Below are positions 13,301 to 28,300 of a stretch of 64,000 nucleotides of DNA, one piece after another (position 1 is the first letter of the stretch; every line of letters begins with the position of its first letter). The notes under the pieces were generated by a model that was given only the letters and a program-made list of their open reading frames with translations, was not told the origin of the DNA and made no database searches. The position numbers and the translations under genes were made by a program. Source of the stretch: Chrysemys picta bellii (lineage: Eukaryota; Chordata; Testudines; Emydidae); assembly GCF_011386835.1 (NCBI RefSeq), contig NC_088800.1, positions 57,441,439 through 57,505,438 of the forward strand. Reading direction: 5' to 3'.

Positions 13301-16300
13301 CAACGTGCATGCTCCCAGCGGGCCCTGCTGAGCCTCCTGTGTCATATACATTCAATCTACACAGAATTACAAACAGGACACAAAATACCTTTCTCTAGGG
13401 GAAGGTGCATTGGGCTGGGAGCCAGGACACTTTGTGGTCTAGTCACATCTCCTCTACTAACTATCGTTAATACTTCTCTGTAATACACAGCCCTTATTAT
13501 AAGTCCTCACATATTCCCATTCTAAGAGGAAGACAAATATTAGCCTCCACACGTTTTAGCAAAGCAATAGTTAACATGGGGCACAAGCTCGTTTCTGGTA
13601 GAGCTGTGAACAGAACCCAAGCTTCTAATATGACAGATGTATGTCTCAGCCATTTAGCTACACTGTCTCTGAGAATGATGACTATGCCAAATTATGTGCT
13701 TGGGTATTCTGTCTGTAAAATGCAGAACTCCTGCATATGTAAAATGCTGTTTCAGTGAGTTACACATCATCCTCTAGTGGCTGGTCCATAGTGGATATGA
13801 GGCTTCTCCTGCTACCAGTTAACATAAGTAATCCTTCAGCTCAAGTAGTACGTATCAGTGCTAAGATGCATGGCTCACAGCCTGCTCATGTTGCATTTAG
13901 GGAGTGTGGGGGGGGAATTTTATAACTGAACATAAGATTGTTTTTTATTTTATTATTTTAAACCTATGAAGTTATTTATAAAACATTGTGTTGAAAGAAG
14001 GTTATTAAGATTGCAAAGTCAGAAGGTAGGAAGTGCCAGACTTAGAGTTGCCCATGCAACCTCAGTCCTGCCCACTTGTGTGAATGCATTATGTTTTATT
14101 TACATGGGAAAGTTGCTTTGGTTTAATTTAAATTGGGTTTTTTAAATCAACATCGTTAAACTGGTTCAAACCCCTGTGTGGTTGGTTTTATTCCTGTTTA
14201 AATCAAGTACCTTTGCTTAAATGAGTCCTAATTAATTTAAGATAAACTGAAATAAGTCTGATGTAAACCACACATCCACACATAGGTTTGCAAGGGATTA
14301 AATTAGTTTAAAACCCTACCTGTAGTTAAATGGGTGTAGCTTTGCCATGTAGACAAAGCCACAATCTTCAATATAGTATTTTTTCCACAGGACCCCTGCA
14401 TCATTCAATGCACAGGAGGGGCCTGCTCTGGAGATGAATCAGGGATGTGTAGTAAAAGGAGGTTGGGAAGGAGATAGGGAAGTGTTACTGCCATTATACA
14501 AGGCACTGGTGAGACCTCATCTGGAATACTGTGCACACTTCTGACCCCCCCATGTTTAAGAAAGATGAATTCAGACTGGAAGAGGTACAGAGAAGGGTTA
14601 TTAGAATGATCAGAGAGGAATGGAGAACCTACTTTACCTACTTTACACTTGCATCTGAAGAAGTGAGGTTCTTACCCACGAAAGCTTATGCTCCCAATAC
14701 TTCTGTTAGTCTTAAAGGTGCCACAGGACCCTCTGTTGCTTTTTACAGATTCAGACTAACACGGCTACCCCTCTGACACTTTACAAGAGGAGACTTAAAG
14801 ATCTTGGCTTGTTTAGCCTAACTAAATGAAGGCTGTGCTCTCTATAAATAAAACAGAGGGAGAGGAATTAAGGGCCAATGTTGGCACAAGAACAAATGGA
14901 TATGAACTGGTGATCAAAAAGTTTAGGCTTGAAAATAAAAGAAGGTTTTTACCCATTAGAGGAGTGAAGTTCTGGAACAGCCTTCCAAGGGGAGCAGTGG
15001 GGGCAAAAAATGTAACTTGTTTTCAGACTGAGTTTGCTAAGTTTACGGAGGGAATGGTATGATGAGGTTGCCTACAATGGCATGTGGCCCATCTGCAACT
15101 GCTATTAGCAAATATCGCCGTTGGCTGAAGATGGGAGAGGGAGGGTTCCGAGTTACTATAGACAGGTCTTTCCCAGGGATCTGTCTGGTGGGTCTTGCCC
15201 ACACGCTCTGAGTAACTGATCATCATCTTTGGGGTCGGGAAGGAATTTTCCACAGGTCAGATTCGCAGAGACCCTCAGGGGTTTTCACCTTCCTCTGCAC
15301 CATGGGGCACGGGTCACTTGCTGGTTTAAACTAGAGTAAAGAGTGGTTTCTCTGTAACTTGAAGTCTTCAAACCATGATTTGAGGACTTCAGTAGTTCAG
15401 CCAGAGGTTGAGGTCTATCACAGGAGTGGGTTAGTGAGGTTCTGTGGCCTGCAATGGGCAGGATGTCAGACTAGATCAGTGGTTTTCAAACTGTGGATCG
15501 TGAGCCAGTACTGGGTCGTAGAATGTAAGGCACTGGGTCGTGGCGGCTCTGGTCAGCACCGCCGAACAGGCCGTTAAAAGTCCCAGCAGTGGTGCTGACC
15601 GGCTAAGGCAGGCTAGTTCCAAACTTGTTCTGACACTGCGCAGTTCTGGCTCCTAGGCGGGGGGGCCAGAAGGCCCCACATGCTGCCCCTGCCCCAAGCA
15701 CCGGCTCTGCACTCCCATTGGCCGGTTCCCGGCCAATGGGCGCTGGGGGGCGGGGCTGTGGGCGAGAGCCTTGCGCAGCCACTTGCGCACCTCCGCCTAG
15801 AAGCCAGACCTGCTGCTGGCTGTTTCCAGGGCGCAGCACGGTCCGTGGTGCTAGGACAGGTGGGAAGCCTGCCTCTGCATCCCGGCTGCACCGCTGACCG
15901 GGAACCGCCAGATGTAAGCCCATGCCCCAACCCTGCACCCCAATCCCCTGCCCCAGCCCTTTGCCTCCCTCAAACCTGGAGCCCTTTCCTGCAGCCCAAA
16001 CCCCTCATCCCTGACCCCACCCCAGAGCCTGTACTCCCACCCCAGAGCCCTGACCCCCTCCCACACCCCAAGCCCCTGCCCCAGCCCTGAGTCCCCTCCC
16101 ACACCCTGAACCCCTCATTCCTGGCCCCACCCCAAAGCCCGCACCCCAACCCTGAGCCCCTCCCACACCCCGAACCCCTCATCCCCAGCTCCGTTGGGTC
16201 GTGGGCATCAACAATTTTCTTCAACTAGGTCACCAGAAAAAAAGTTTGAAAACCACTGGACTAAATGATCATAATGGTCCCTTCTGGCCTTAAAGTCTGT

Positions 16301-19300
16301 GTCTAAGTGGGTGTGTTTCCAGTGGGGTCCTGCAGGGATCAGTCCTTGGCCCTACACTAGCCAACATTTTTATCAGTGACCTGGAAGAAAACAAAGTCAT
16401 CACTGATGAAGTTTGCAGATGAGACAAAAATTGGCAGAGTGGTAAATAATGACGAGGACAGGTCACTAATTCAGAGCAATCTGGATCGCTTGGTAAGCTA
16501 GACGCAAGCAAACAATATATGTTTTAATATGGCTAAATGTGAATGTATACATCTAGGGACACAGAATGTTGGCCATATGTACAGGATAGGGGGGACTCTA
16601 CCCTGGAAAGCAGTGACCCTGAAAGAGATTTGAGGGTGATTTTGGGTAGTCAGCTGAATATGAGCTCCCAGGGTGACACTGTGGCCAAAAGGGCTAATGC
16701 AATCCTGAGATGCATGAACAGGGGAATCTGGAGAGGTTATTTTACTTCTGTGTTTGGCTCTGGCATGACCGTTGCTGGAATACTGCATCCAGCTCTGGCG
16801 TCCACAAATCAAGAAGGATGTTGATAAATTGAAGAGGATTCAGAGAAGAGCCACGAGAATGATTAGACGATTAGAAAAAATGCCTTATAGTGATAGACTC
16901 AAGCAGCTCTATCTACTTAGCTTAAAGAGAAGATTAAGGAGTGACTTGAAAGAGTTTAAGTTTCTATTTAGGGAACAAATATTTAATAATGGGTCCTTCA
17001 ATCTAGCAGAGAAAAATATAATACAACCCAATAGCTGGAGGAAGATGAAGCTAGACAAATTAGGACTGGAAAAAAAAGGCGTAAGTTTGATAGTGAGGGT
17101 AATTAACTATTGGAACAATTTACCAAGGGTCTTGGTGGATTCTCCATCACTAAATCAGGTTTAGATGTTTTTCTAAAAAGATCTGCTCTAGGCATTATTT
17201 TGGGGCAGTTCTCTGGCCTGTGTTATGCAGGAGGTCAGACTAGATGAAAGCAATGTCTTTTCCAGCCTGGGAATCTATGAACCATGGCCTGTCCAGGCAA
17301 GGGGCAGGTCAATCAGACCTGGCAGAAGGGCAGACATCTTGACTCTATGGTTATTTTAATTGTAATTCTGCAATGTGCTTAAATATAGAGACTTGCTCTG
17401 TGACTTCCTGCATGAGAAGTGAAACACAAAACGGCAGCTGCCTTGGACAGGGACTTTCTTTCCAGTTACATACACCATAATAAGCTTATGATCGTAGCTG
17501 CTACATGCGATAGCAGGGGACTAAAGAGAGCGGAGGGATGCTGTGCTTAGAAAAATATCCCATGTGCTTTCATTCTAAGCCATGCAGTGCTCTCCAGTCT
17601 CACCTGAGAGCAAGGGCAAAACTCACCCTTTCTTGGCCCTTCCTCCAATAGAATATGTGGAATTGAAAGGCTGGCCCCAGGTCTTCCAGCTTCACCAGTA
17701 AGTGATACCCATCTGCAGAGACTTCCATCACAGGTGGGGTGAGGAAAGCTATCAACACAGAAGCAACACTATTACCACCACCAAAGGCAACCCTGAACCC
17801 CCCCTTCCCAGACTGGTAGAGAGGCAGGAAATGCTCCCTTTTGTGACTCCCCTTGAACTGTATTGGCAGCCAATTGCTTCACTGAGGCGGTTTCCCTTGA
17901 TCTTCCTCCCTCTCTACCCTGCTTTGTTTCTAAAGATAGTAGCAGCCCCTTGGGCCAGGGTGGATTTTATTCTATCAGGTTGAGGCATTTAGCAATAGCT
18001 GAGTTGCACAAACTTGAAATTTTTTCTGTGTGGGGGAGGAACTGTTTTGTTTGAAGGCCCCATCCAAGCAATAACAACCAGGTAGGGCAGAGGGTGCTGA
18101 GAAACCAGACCAGACTGGTTCTTCTGGGCAAGGGGTGCTAACTCTGTCCAAAGGCCCATAACACACACTTTGAAACTCCTTTCTCTGACATTGGTTTCTA
18201 TTGGCCTGATTTTCCAAAGTGCTGAACCCTGCAGCTCCCATTGAGGTGTGGGGATTGTGGGTGGAAATCAGGCAGTCTGTTTCCTGCATACTCTAGTTGA
18301 TTTTTATTCTTGCAGCTTTGTGTGTAACACTGCTGTAAATGACTCTTGTTTCATGGCTATTGTGATAATCAAGGCTTGCTACAGTTGGGCAGTGCAGAGA
18401 TGACCTTTGAGTTGCCTTTGCACACACACATTCCCTGAAACTTGCACCCTGAGGTGAGCCACCAGTAATTTCTGGATATGTGTTAATATTAATAAATAAG
18501 TTGATAAATAGGATGAAATTCAATAAGGACAAATGCAAAGTACTACACCATGACGAGGGCCACTCACCTCTCTGAGTGCCTCCTGTCAGCTGGGTGTGAA
18601 TCTGCACTCTTTCTCTGCTCACAGTGCCCCCTGTCGGCAATTACTCTCCAGCTAAGCCACACATAGTCTAAATGTATGAAGGAACTCCTGCTGGGGTAAC
18701 AGTCCAACAAATGGTTGGCCTTCTCTGAGGTCTTCAGCCCTGTCTCCAGGGCCACCCGGGGGGGGGGGGGGGGGAGGGAGGGAGGGGGACAAGTGGGGTA
18801 ATTTGCCCCAGGCCCCGGGCCCCACAGGGGCCCCCACGAGAATATAGTAGTCTATAGTATTGCAACTTTTTTTTATGGAAGGGGCCCCCAAAATTGCTTT
18901 GCCCCAGGCCCCCTGAATCCTCTGGGCAGCCCTGCCTGTCTCTGGGCCTGTTTATACTCTAGCCCCTTTCTCAGGCTCCAAAAAGAAACTTGTGCCCTTC
19001 TCAGGGCTTTGGCCGCTTCACCAGTGGGGAGAGCCAGTCCCACCCACTACTCTGGGTCCCAACTCAGAGACCCTACAAGTAGCAGCCACGTGCTGCTTTC
19101 TTTACTAGTTGCTACTGCTGCATTCCCTGGACTGCTTCCCACTCCGTCCCATCACTTTCTTGGGTTCTCTGTCTGAGCAGGGTCTCTTCCAGGCCTCCTT
19201 GGCTGGAGAGCTTCCAGTCCTATCCCAGCTGGAGCAGGCTTTCTCCCCAGTTTCTTTGCCTGTGGAGTCTTACAGCCTTCATATAATATCAGGGTTGGAA

Positions 19301-22300
19301 GGGACCACAGAAGGTCATTCCAACTCCCTGCTCAAAGCAGGGCCAATCCCCAGGCAGATTTTTGCCCCAGATTCCTAAGTGGCCCCCTCAAGGATTGAAC
19401 TCACAACCCTGGGTTTAGCAGGCCAATGCTCAAACCACTGAGCTATTCCCCATCCTTCCACTCCTTCATCCTTCTGGTCCACAACAGCAATGACCTGCTC
19501 AGCTGCTGAAGCTCCTTTTAACTGAGCCTGCTGGGCTCTGATTAGCTGCTTCCCTGCAGCCTCTCTAGAAAGGACTGGTGAACCCACCTTCACTGCTCCT
19601 TTCTTAGGGCAGGGTGGGGTAGGACCGCGAGGCCTCCAGCATGTTACATCCCGTCACATACACATAGGAAGGAATAATCAATGCACAAATACAAAATAGG
19701 AAATGACTGCCTAGGAAGGAGTATTGCAAAGAAGGATCAGGGATTACAGTGGACAGGGCCGGCTCCAGGCACTAGCATAGCAAGCAGGTGCCTGGGGCGG
19801 CCATGAAGAGGGGGGCGGCAAAAACGCTAGAGTTGGCCCTGACAGTGGATCACAAACTGAACATGCGCCAACAATGTAATACTGTTTCAAATAAAACGAA
19901 CATCATTCTGGGATGTATTAGCAGGAGTATAGTAAAAAAAACATGAGAAGTAATTCTTCTGCTCTACTCAGCACCAATAAGGCCTCAGCTGGAGTACTGT
20001 GTCCAGTTCTGGGCACTGCACTTTGGGAAAGATGTGGACAAATTGCAGGAAGTCCAGAGGAGAGCAAAACAAAACAAAAAACAACCTCCTCCCCCCCCCC
20101 CCCCCCAAAAAAAAGATTAAAGGTCTAGAAAACATGATCTACAAGGAAAGATTGAAAAAATTGGGTTTGGGTAGTCTGGAGAAGAGAAGACTGAGGGTGG
20201 ACATAAGCCAAGTACGTAAAAGGTTGTTATAAAGAGAAGGGTGATAAACTGTTCTCCTTAACCACTGAGAACAGGACAAGAAGTAATGGGTAAAAATAGC
20301 AGCAAGGGAGATTTAGGTTGGACATTAGGTAAAACTTCCTGACAGTAAGGGTTTTTAAGAACAGGTTTGACAAACACCTGTCAGAGATGGTCTAGGCCTG
20401 TATCAGTGAAGGGGACAGAACAAGATGACCTATCGAGGTCCCATCCAGTCCTACATTTCTATGATTCTAAGATTATTACTTTTTAAGGAATTTAATTTTA
20501 AAATAACATTTATTGACATGAACTGATTTTAAGAATTAAAAGTGAATTGAAGTGATCACTAGTAAATAAAAAGTATCTATTTTGTTATGTATGAGTAATG
20601 AGATATTAATATGCAAATATTCACTAACAGAACTGCAACTTATTATTTACTCCCTGTACTTACAGTGTGAATTGATCTGCTGTTTCAACATCAATGAAAA
20701 CATTTTTTTTTAAATGAACACATTTTATGTTGCTTATCCCCGGTGGTGATGTAACTGTCAGGAGGAGGCAGAGAGCTTACTCGTTATGCGATTGAAGAGA
20801 ACTTTTAGTGTGCTCCACTTTGAACCCCGAGAACCTAGGTTTGCCCTCACACGTAGGTTATAGGGCACGGTGGCAGAGATGTCCTCTGTGACATTGCACT
20901 GAGTCACAATGATGAGCGAACACTCGCTGATGGGTATCCAGATCTCATTGGCATAATCTCTTTCATACTCCCTGGGGAAAGCAAAGAAAAGCACAAAGAC
21001 AACACAGGATAAAATAACACACCTCTATCCCCACCCCTTAACCATCCCATATCCTCTAAGGACTCTACTCAGAATCAGCTTCACCTGGGTACAGAAATCT
21101 ACTCCAGGTTTTTCTTCTTTGTTACCAGAAGCGCATGTAGGGTGACATCCACCATTTGCAGAGGGAGAGCATACAGCCACAAGCACAAGGCACATTTGAG
21201 AACTTAAGTGGAGTTTAAATGGCTCGCAGGCCATGTGCTGGGCTCTGCCCAGGGGGAATTTCACCCTGGGAGACATGTCTAAGCTTGAATTTTTAGGCAT
21301 GTTTTAATTTACATGATCACAAATTCTGGTGCAGACAGGACACTAATGGACCACTTGATGATTGCCCGGTTCTGTTCATTCTCTTTGAAGCATCTGGCAT
21401 TGGCCACTGTAGGAAGACAGGATACTGGGCTAGATGGACATTGGTCTTATCCACTATCACCACTCTTATGGTTGTAGCTAGTCATGCAGCTTAGGGTTAA
21501 AAACACAACTAAAAACAAATGTTTGTGCCCTGTCTTCAATAGAATTCACAATATTATGAATTAATATTTGTTAAACTAAAAGTTCAAGTGCAGACAAACT
21601 CGAATGGAATCAGATGCCCAACCCTCCTACCACACAACCTGAGACTGTTTGCCATCAGAAGGGACCCCTGGGGCTGGCATAATGGCAGTGAATGGAGGCA
21701 ATACGGGTGTGTCTCAGCCTCCCTTATTCTTCAGTGTATCTGTGAGAGAGCTGTTTGAGAAAACCCCTCCTTGGAGTGAATGAGAAAGCTGGAGTGAATA
21801 AACTCAGTGATGCAGCCGCAGTGACTATGCAGATGTTTTTAGCATTACAGATTCTTTTTAGCAAGGTGACTGAATATTCTACTGACTTTGTTTCTTCAGA
21901 ACCCTCCTATATATTTCCCCAAATAATCTACCGGCCGGGAAAAAAAATCACTTGTATGTTTCTCTGTTCCCTCCCCCGCTTTGTCTGTTGCCTGTCTTCC
22001 TAGATTGTGAGCTCTTTGGGGCAGAGACTTTGTCTCCATAGTGCTGTGGAAAGCGCCTAGCCCATAGTGGGCACGGCTGTGATCCAAATAACACACAATT
22101 AATGATAAAGGCCTGGGCTGCAGGCAGGCTCCTCATGAGGCCAACAACATTTTCCCACTTCTGCATTATTATTGATGGGACTGTCACATTTCTCCCGCAT
22201 CCGTGTGCATAGACCTATGTATGCCATGTGCAGGGGATCCAGGGCTTTTGTCTAACTAGCATCCAGAGAGGGGAGAAAAAACAGGCGAGTTACCCCTGAA

Positions 22301-25300
22301 ACTCAACGGAGTATCTCACAGTTTCTCCAGGGACCGTCACTGGACTCCAGGTCAGGAAGTGCTTCATGTTGGTGGACAGGATGGAGATATTCTGAGGGGC
22401 TGGTAGCAGGGCTTCTTCGTCTAGGATTCCACCAAAGAGAGAAACAACTAGTTGTGACCATTTGCTAAATGAATAACACAGTTTGGAAGGACACGCTTCA
22501 ACGCTGAAGCTTCACAATATGCTTCATCGTTTCACTTCAGCACTGCCACTCGAGCTCTGAATTAGCATATAGGTTGAAATTATAATTGAAGATAGAATGA
22601 TAAAGTACCTAGCTGTTTGTAATATGACAGGGACTCAGACCAGCATGACTTGTGTAAAGGAAAATCATGCCTCTCCACTACATTAGAGTTGTTTGAAGAG
22701 GTCAATAAAATAGTGGATAAAACTGGACCTTTTAGAAAGGCATCCAATCTAGAATGAGCAACTCCAAGTGATGAAGAACCCATCACATCCCTCGGTAAGT
22801 TGCTCCAATGGTTAATTCCCCTTGCTGCCTTATTTCCAGTCTGAATTTGTTTGGCTTCAGCTTCCAGCCATTGGGTCTTGTCCTGCCGTTTTCTGCTAGA
22901 TTAAAGATCCCTCTAGTATCAGATATCTTCCCCTTAATCATCTTTTGGAGAAACTTAATAGGCAAAGCGTCTTAAGCCTCTTACTGGGAGGGAGGTTTTC
23001 CAAACTTCAGATAAGTACTATAGCTCTTTTCTGAGCCCCTTCCAATTTTTCAAATGTGGACATGGGACCTGCATGCAGTATTCCAGGCATGGTCCCATGT
23101 GTGCCATATGAAAGGGTCTTACTGTTGTCTCACCACTCCCTCATAGTATGAGATGGCAGTTCAGCAGCTCTGCCCCACTGTCCTCTGGGTGTCAGGGATG
23201 TGGAATGATGATGACTTGGCCTTCTGGCCAGCTCACATTATAGGTTCTCCCCTTCCAGGTATTGATTGCCAGGATCCACGGACTAGAATTCTGAGAGCTT
23301 GGGGTAGCGGATATTCCCACAGTGCCACCATGTAGCCCTGCAACCAGGGAGCACTGTGGGGAGTAGGTGCTGTAGGACATACTGCCAAAGGGACCCAGAC
23401 TGATGACAGTACCCTGAGGTCCTCTGATTAGCCAAGCACCCTATTTAACCCTCCAGGGTGGCCCAGGAAGTTTTTTGGGCAATCACATAGACTTCTGGTC
23501 TGCTGCAACGTCAGACCTCACCCTGTGTCCTGATCTCTGGTCTCCGATCCCAGCCTGTCTCTTGCCTCCTGACTCCAGCCTGGTACTACCTCTGATCTTG
23601 GGTCTTCAACTATTGCCTGACTCTGACCCCGATTCCTGCCTCCTGATTCCAGCCAGGTACTACCTCTCATCTCTGGTCTCTGATCCCAGCCTGACTCAGA
23701 CCCTGACTTTTGCTTATTGAATCTATTGGCCTTGCTGGAGCCCTAAACATAACTAACAGTGTGAACCAAAGGCTATGAAACAGAGTTAGGGCTGGCTTTG
23801 GCACAATAGTAACACACCAAATAACCAAGTAACCACATTCCTGACCGGTGAGGACAGTACAACAACATTCAGAGTTCTCAAGTAACCACGTAAACAAATT
23901 CCCAAGAGGTAGCACAGGAACACACTGACCCATCATAAGATAAGGAGGGGAATGACAGGATAATGGATGAGGTTGTTTTGTACAAACTAGCAGGTACAAG
24001 GTATAAGGGCAGAGGTGAAAGTAAGCCGGTCCGGACCGGCTTCCCCAGGCTGGCGATTTAAAGGGCCTGGGGCTCCCTGCAGCAGCCAGAGCCCTTGGCC
24101 TTTTAAATCCCCACGGGAGCCCTGCCGCCGCTACCCTGGGGGCTCTGGGAGCGGGACTCGGGCAGCAATTTAAAGTGCCCAGGGTTCCCCACCACTGGAG
24201 CCCCGGGCCCTTTATATCGCTGCCTGAGCCCAGCTGCCAGAGCCCCGGGGTAGCGGCAGCAGGGCTCCATCGATGATTTAAAGGGTCCGGAGCTCCGCTG
24301 CGGTAGCGGCAGCCAGAGCCCCGGGCACTTTAAAGCACCCCTGAGCTCCGGGGCTCCCAGCCACCTCTGCAGCTGGTAGCTCAGGGGTCATTTAAAGGCC
24401 CCGGGGCTCCCAGCCACAGCAGGAGCCCTGGGGCCTGTAAATCTTGATGTATAGGTCCCGCCTCTTCTGGTTGAAGCCACGCCTCTTCCGGTTGAGGCCA
24501 TGCCCCTGCTCAGGACTCCGGCGTACCGGTAAGTCCTTTAACTTATTTTCACCCCTGTATAAGGGTGGTGACTAACAATGTAATACATAAGTTGTGTGTA
24601 TCAATGTATAAAAGGAGAAGTCATTGGAGGGGCATCTTTGTATCAACCCAGGGGACAGCATTCTGTTATGTTGACTGAGTCTTTACCTTGTCACGGGTGT
24701 ACATGTGTTAGTGTCCCCGTAACTCATTGGACAGGGCACTAGTACCCTGCTTTGCGGACAATAAACCTTTGCCAGCAAACTGAGCCTGTGGTCTTTCTTT
24801 TTGAATAACATCGGGGTCTGCTGAATCAACATGCTGCACTCTTTGTGAGAGCAGCTAACACCGGAGCTCCAAGAATAGTAGCACTAGCAGCATTAACAAC
24901 TGTGCAGTACCAGCAATGCTCTGTAACACTAACAAAAGAACCCAGCGCTAGTGATTCCGCCAATCCCTGTTCACCAACTACTGTAGCTGTGACCACTAGG
25001 CCAACCTGTCTATGGCTCGGTCTCTTTCACTGATGTCCCAAACAAAGAATGTCTGTCAGAATACTGTCAATCAACACATCTTCCACCCACCTTGGGCTTC
25101 TCTTTTGCCTTATTCTTCTTCCAAAGTGGTGGCTTGCAGGGCTTCCCCCTTCCCACCAGAACTCGAAAACCAGACAAAAATACAAACTAAGTAACTTCTG
25201 CACACCTCAGACTTGAGCTTTTGGTCCATCTCCAGTTCTCTGCTCTTCTACTGAACGCTGAGCCAAAATGCTGCCTCCCTGGCCTTGCCCTTTTCCCATG

Positions 25301-28300
25301 GCCCACCTCAGGAGCTAGCTGCACTCCTGTAGCTTTCCCACAGTTCTACCTCTGCCTGGCTTCTAGCAGACCCTTCCCACAGAGAGGGCGTTCCAGACCA
25401 CCTCGCTCCTGGGTCTCCTCCTCCCACCTGCTCTGAACTCCAACTCCTCCCTGAGCCTGACACATCCTCCAGGTATAATAACGGGGGGAGGGCAAACAGA
25501 CCTCTCAGGCTTTAGTTAACCCCTTCTCAGTTGATGCAGGGTTTATATATACCATCATCACAAGCGGTAACACCATCTCCCTGCTCCTAACCAATAGTCC
25601 CCTGTTTATCTACCCGAGGATTATTTTAGCCCTCTTTGCCATCACATCATGGGAGATCATGTTCAGTCAGATTCCACCAGGACCCCTGATCCTTTTAAGA
25701 GTCTCTGCTTTCTAGGGTACAGTCCCCTGTCCTGTGACCTATGTTTTTGGGTCCTAGACATATGACCTTGCATATAACTGTATTAAAGCATGTTATTCAA
25801 GTGAGCCCATTTTACCATGCAATCTAGATTGTACTGTATAACTGATCTGTCCCCTTCATTATTTGCCACTCCACCAAGTTTTGTGTGATGTGCAAACTTC
25901 ACCAATAATGATTTTATATTTCCTCCCAGATCAGTGATAATCATATTGAATACCATTGAGCCAAGAACAGATTCTTATAGAACCTCACTGCCCCTATTTG
26001 TTGATAAGTCCCCCTTTACATTACTTTTGGGGACCTGTTAGTTGGACACTTTAATCTATTTAACATGGGCTACATTGATTTTGCTCAGTGATAATATTTT
26101 AATCAAGATGTCATGTGGTACTAAATCAAACATCTTACATAGGTAGGTCTAGTTATATCATGTCAATAACACCTTTATCAACCTCATCGCAAACCAATGT
26201 CGAGTTTGTTTAACAAGACCTATTTTCCGTACAAATCTGTTGAATAGGATTAACCATATGACAATTCTTTAATTCTTTATTAACTAAGTCTTGTATCAGA
26301 CCTTCCATGGTTTTATCTGGGACTGACATCAGGCCCACTGGCCTACTTATCTGGGTCACTGTTTACCCTTTTTTAAATATTGGCCCAGCATTAGCTTTTT
26401 TCCAGTCTGCTGGAACTTCCTCAGTGTCCAAGATTTGTTAAAAATCAATATCAATAGTTCAGAGGGCTCCTTGGCCAATTCTTTTAAAATGTCTGGGTTC
26501 AAGCTGATTTTAAAATGTATGACTTAAGCAGTTGCTGCTTAATAACCTCTGCAATTACTGCTGGAATGTCAAGTATTTAATTGTCTCTGTACTCTGTGAA
26601 TATGGCATTGTGCTTTTTCCAAATACAGAACAGAAATATTTACTGAACACTTCTGCCTTTTCTGCATCATCAACAATTTTACCATCCTTCCCTAGTGGCA
26701 CTTGAGGGTTCAATTTCCAGATCTAAGATCCTGAATCACAGCCGATGGGGCCCTGGGATGCATACTTCTCAGGATTGGGTAGGCAGGATCCTTCCTCGAC
26801 ATGGTGAAGCTAATGGGAAACAGCTGTCTTCCCTGCCTAACCTGAATTAATCAGAACAGACCAAGCTATCTACTTGGGATCTCCTGAAGTAATCTGTAAG
26901 GAAGGAAGAGAATTTCAACTTTTCTCTTCAGAGAGGAGCCCAGAGGACACTGATGCTTTGCACCACTACTCCTTGTTATAAGTTGGATAGTTGAAGACAA
27001 GGTTTAGCTACTGTGACACTCATTCTTACTGTACTTCACGTAGTTTTATATAACTAATTAAATCAGTCTTGAAAATGTAAAAGTCTGTTTGCCCTTAGCA
27101 AGTAACTTTTTTTAATAGACAAGTAAAATATTAGTTTTTAATTACAATTACTGCCATTGGAAGGGTGGATTAGAACATCTGAGCCTAGGATGACACATTT
27201 TTATTACAATTTTGCAAGATTTAATTCAATAGGCACAAAAGAAAGCTTCTGGTTCTGATGTACTTGTTCAAACTGGTGTGAATAAATCAACTGAGGTAGA
27301 TGATATTTACTTGCCTAAGAATATTTAACTGCAATTCCGAAAAACACTAACAGAAAAAGCATGTGTGGGATACAGGTTGTCTCAATTATCATTCAATACC
27401 TAATCCACTGGAGCAAACTCCTCTCATAACTGGGCTTGAACAAATAAGGTAAATGAAGCAACACTCCTTTTCTGTCAGAAACTAGTTGTGAAACCCTCTG
27501 TAGTAGCTGGTCTACACAGAGAACAGTAGTCTGCTGCTGCTACTAGTTACCCCAGGGGTTCTCAAACTGGGGGTTGTGACCCTCAGGGGGTCACAGGGTT
27601 ATCACATGAGGGGTCGCGAGCTGTCAGCCTCCACCCCAAACCAAGCTTCACTCCAGCATTTATAATAATGTTAGATATAAAAAAGAGAGTTTTTAATTCA
27701 TAAGGGGGGTCGCACTCAGAGGCTTGCTGTGTGAAAGGGGTCACCAATACAAAAGTTTGAGAACCACTGAGTTACCCCATTAGCTCAAAGGGCAGAGACC
27801 TGTGCAGTGGATCTGAATAATGAGCCCTGAATTTCTGTATGATGGAATTTGTTTTTCGGTTTGCTTCTTAAAATAATTTAGGAAATTATATACAAAACTG
27901 TTAAATGAATGTTAAGGTTGCAAAGTCAAGCACTCAAAAATCAGGAAATGACAGTGTTAGTTTAACCATATGACTTTAGTTTGGCTCCCTTACGTGTCTG
28001 CATTATGATACAGTCTCTAATTACATCAGCACATGCTATTTTTTCCACACTAGCTCTGTCTCATTCAGCACACAGGATGGATGCTGCTCAAGGACTGAAT
28101 CAGGTGCTGTTAAATGCTCCAGCATCTTTCATTCTGGCATTTCCTAACTTTTGAGTACTTGACTTTGCAACCTTAATGTTCTTTTAATGTAGGTTTTTTT
28201 TATGTAAAGAGCAGTTATGAATTCTATCGTTAGGTTGCCAGTCATTTCCATTATAATAATTTGGCTTACAGCAGGACTTTGACATTTGGTAAAGGGATAA

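Larger units (their letters stand above)
14470..16300 (+). mobile_element. CR1 LINE 3' part with two nested insertions
   Basis: Pieces such as GGCACTGGTGAGACCTCATC, CTGGAATACTGTGCAC and the 3' end TAATGGTCCCTTCTGGCC define a CR1. It is cut at 14638-14777 and 15477-16258 by other elements. Confidence 0.8.

Noticed and set aside
19392..19445. A tRNA gene on the minus strand
   Set aside because: Box A and box B are present but the sequence continues into a CR1-like tail, so it is a tRNA-derived SINE.
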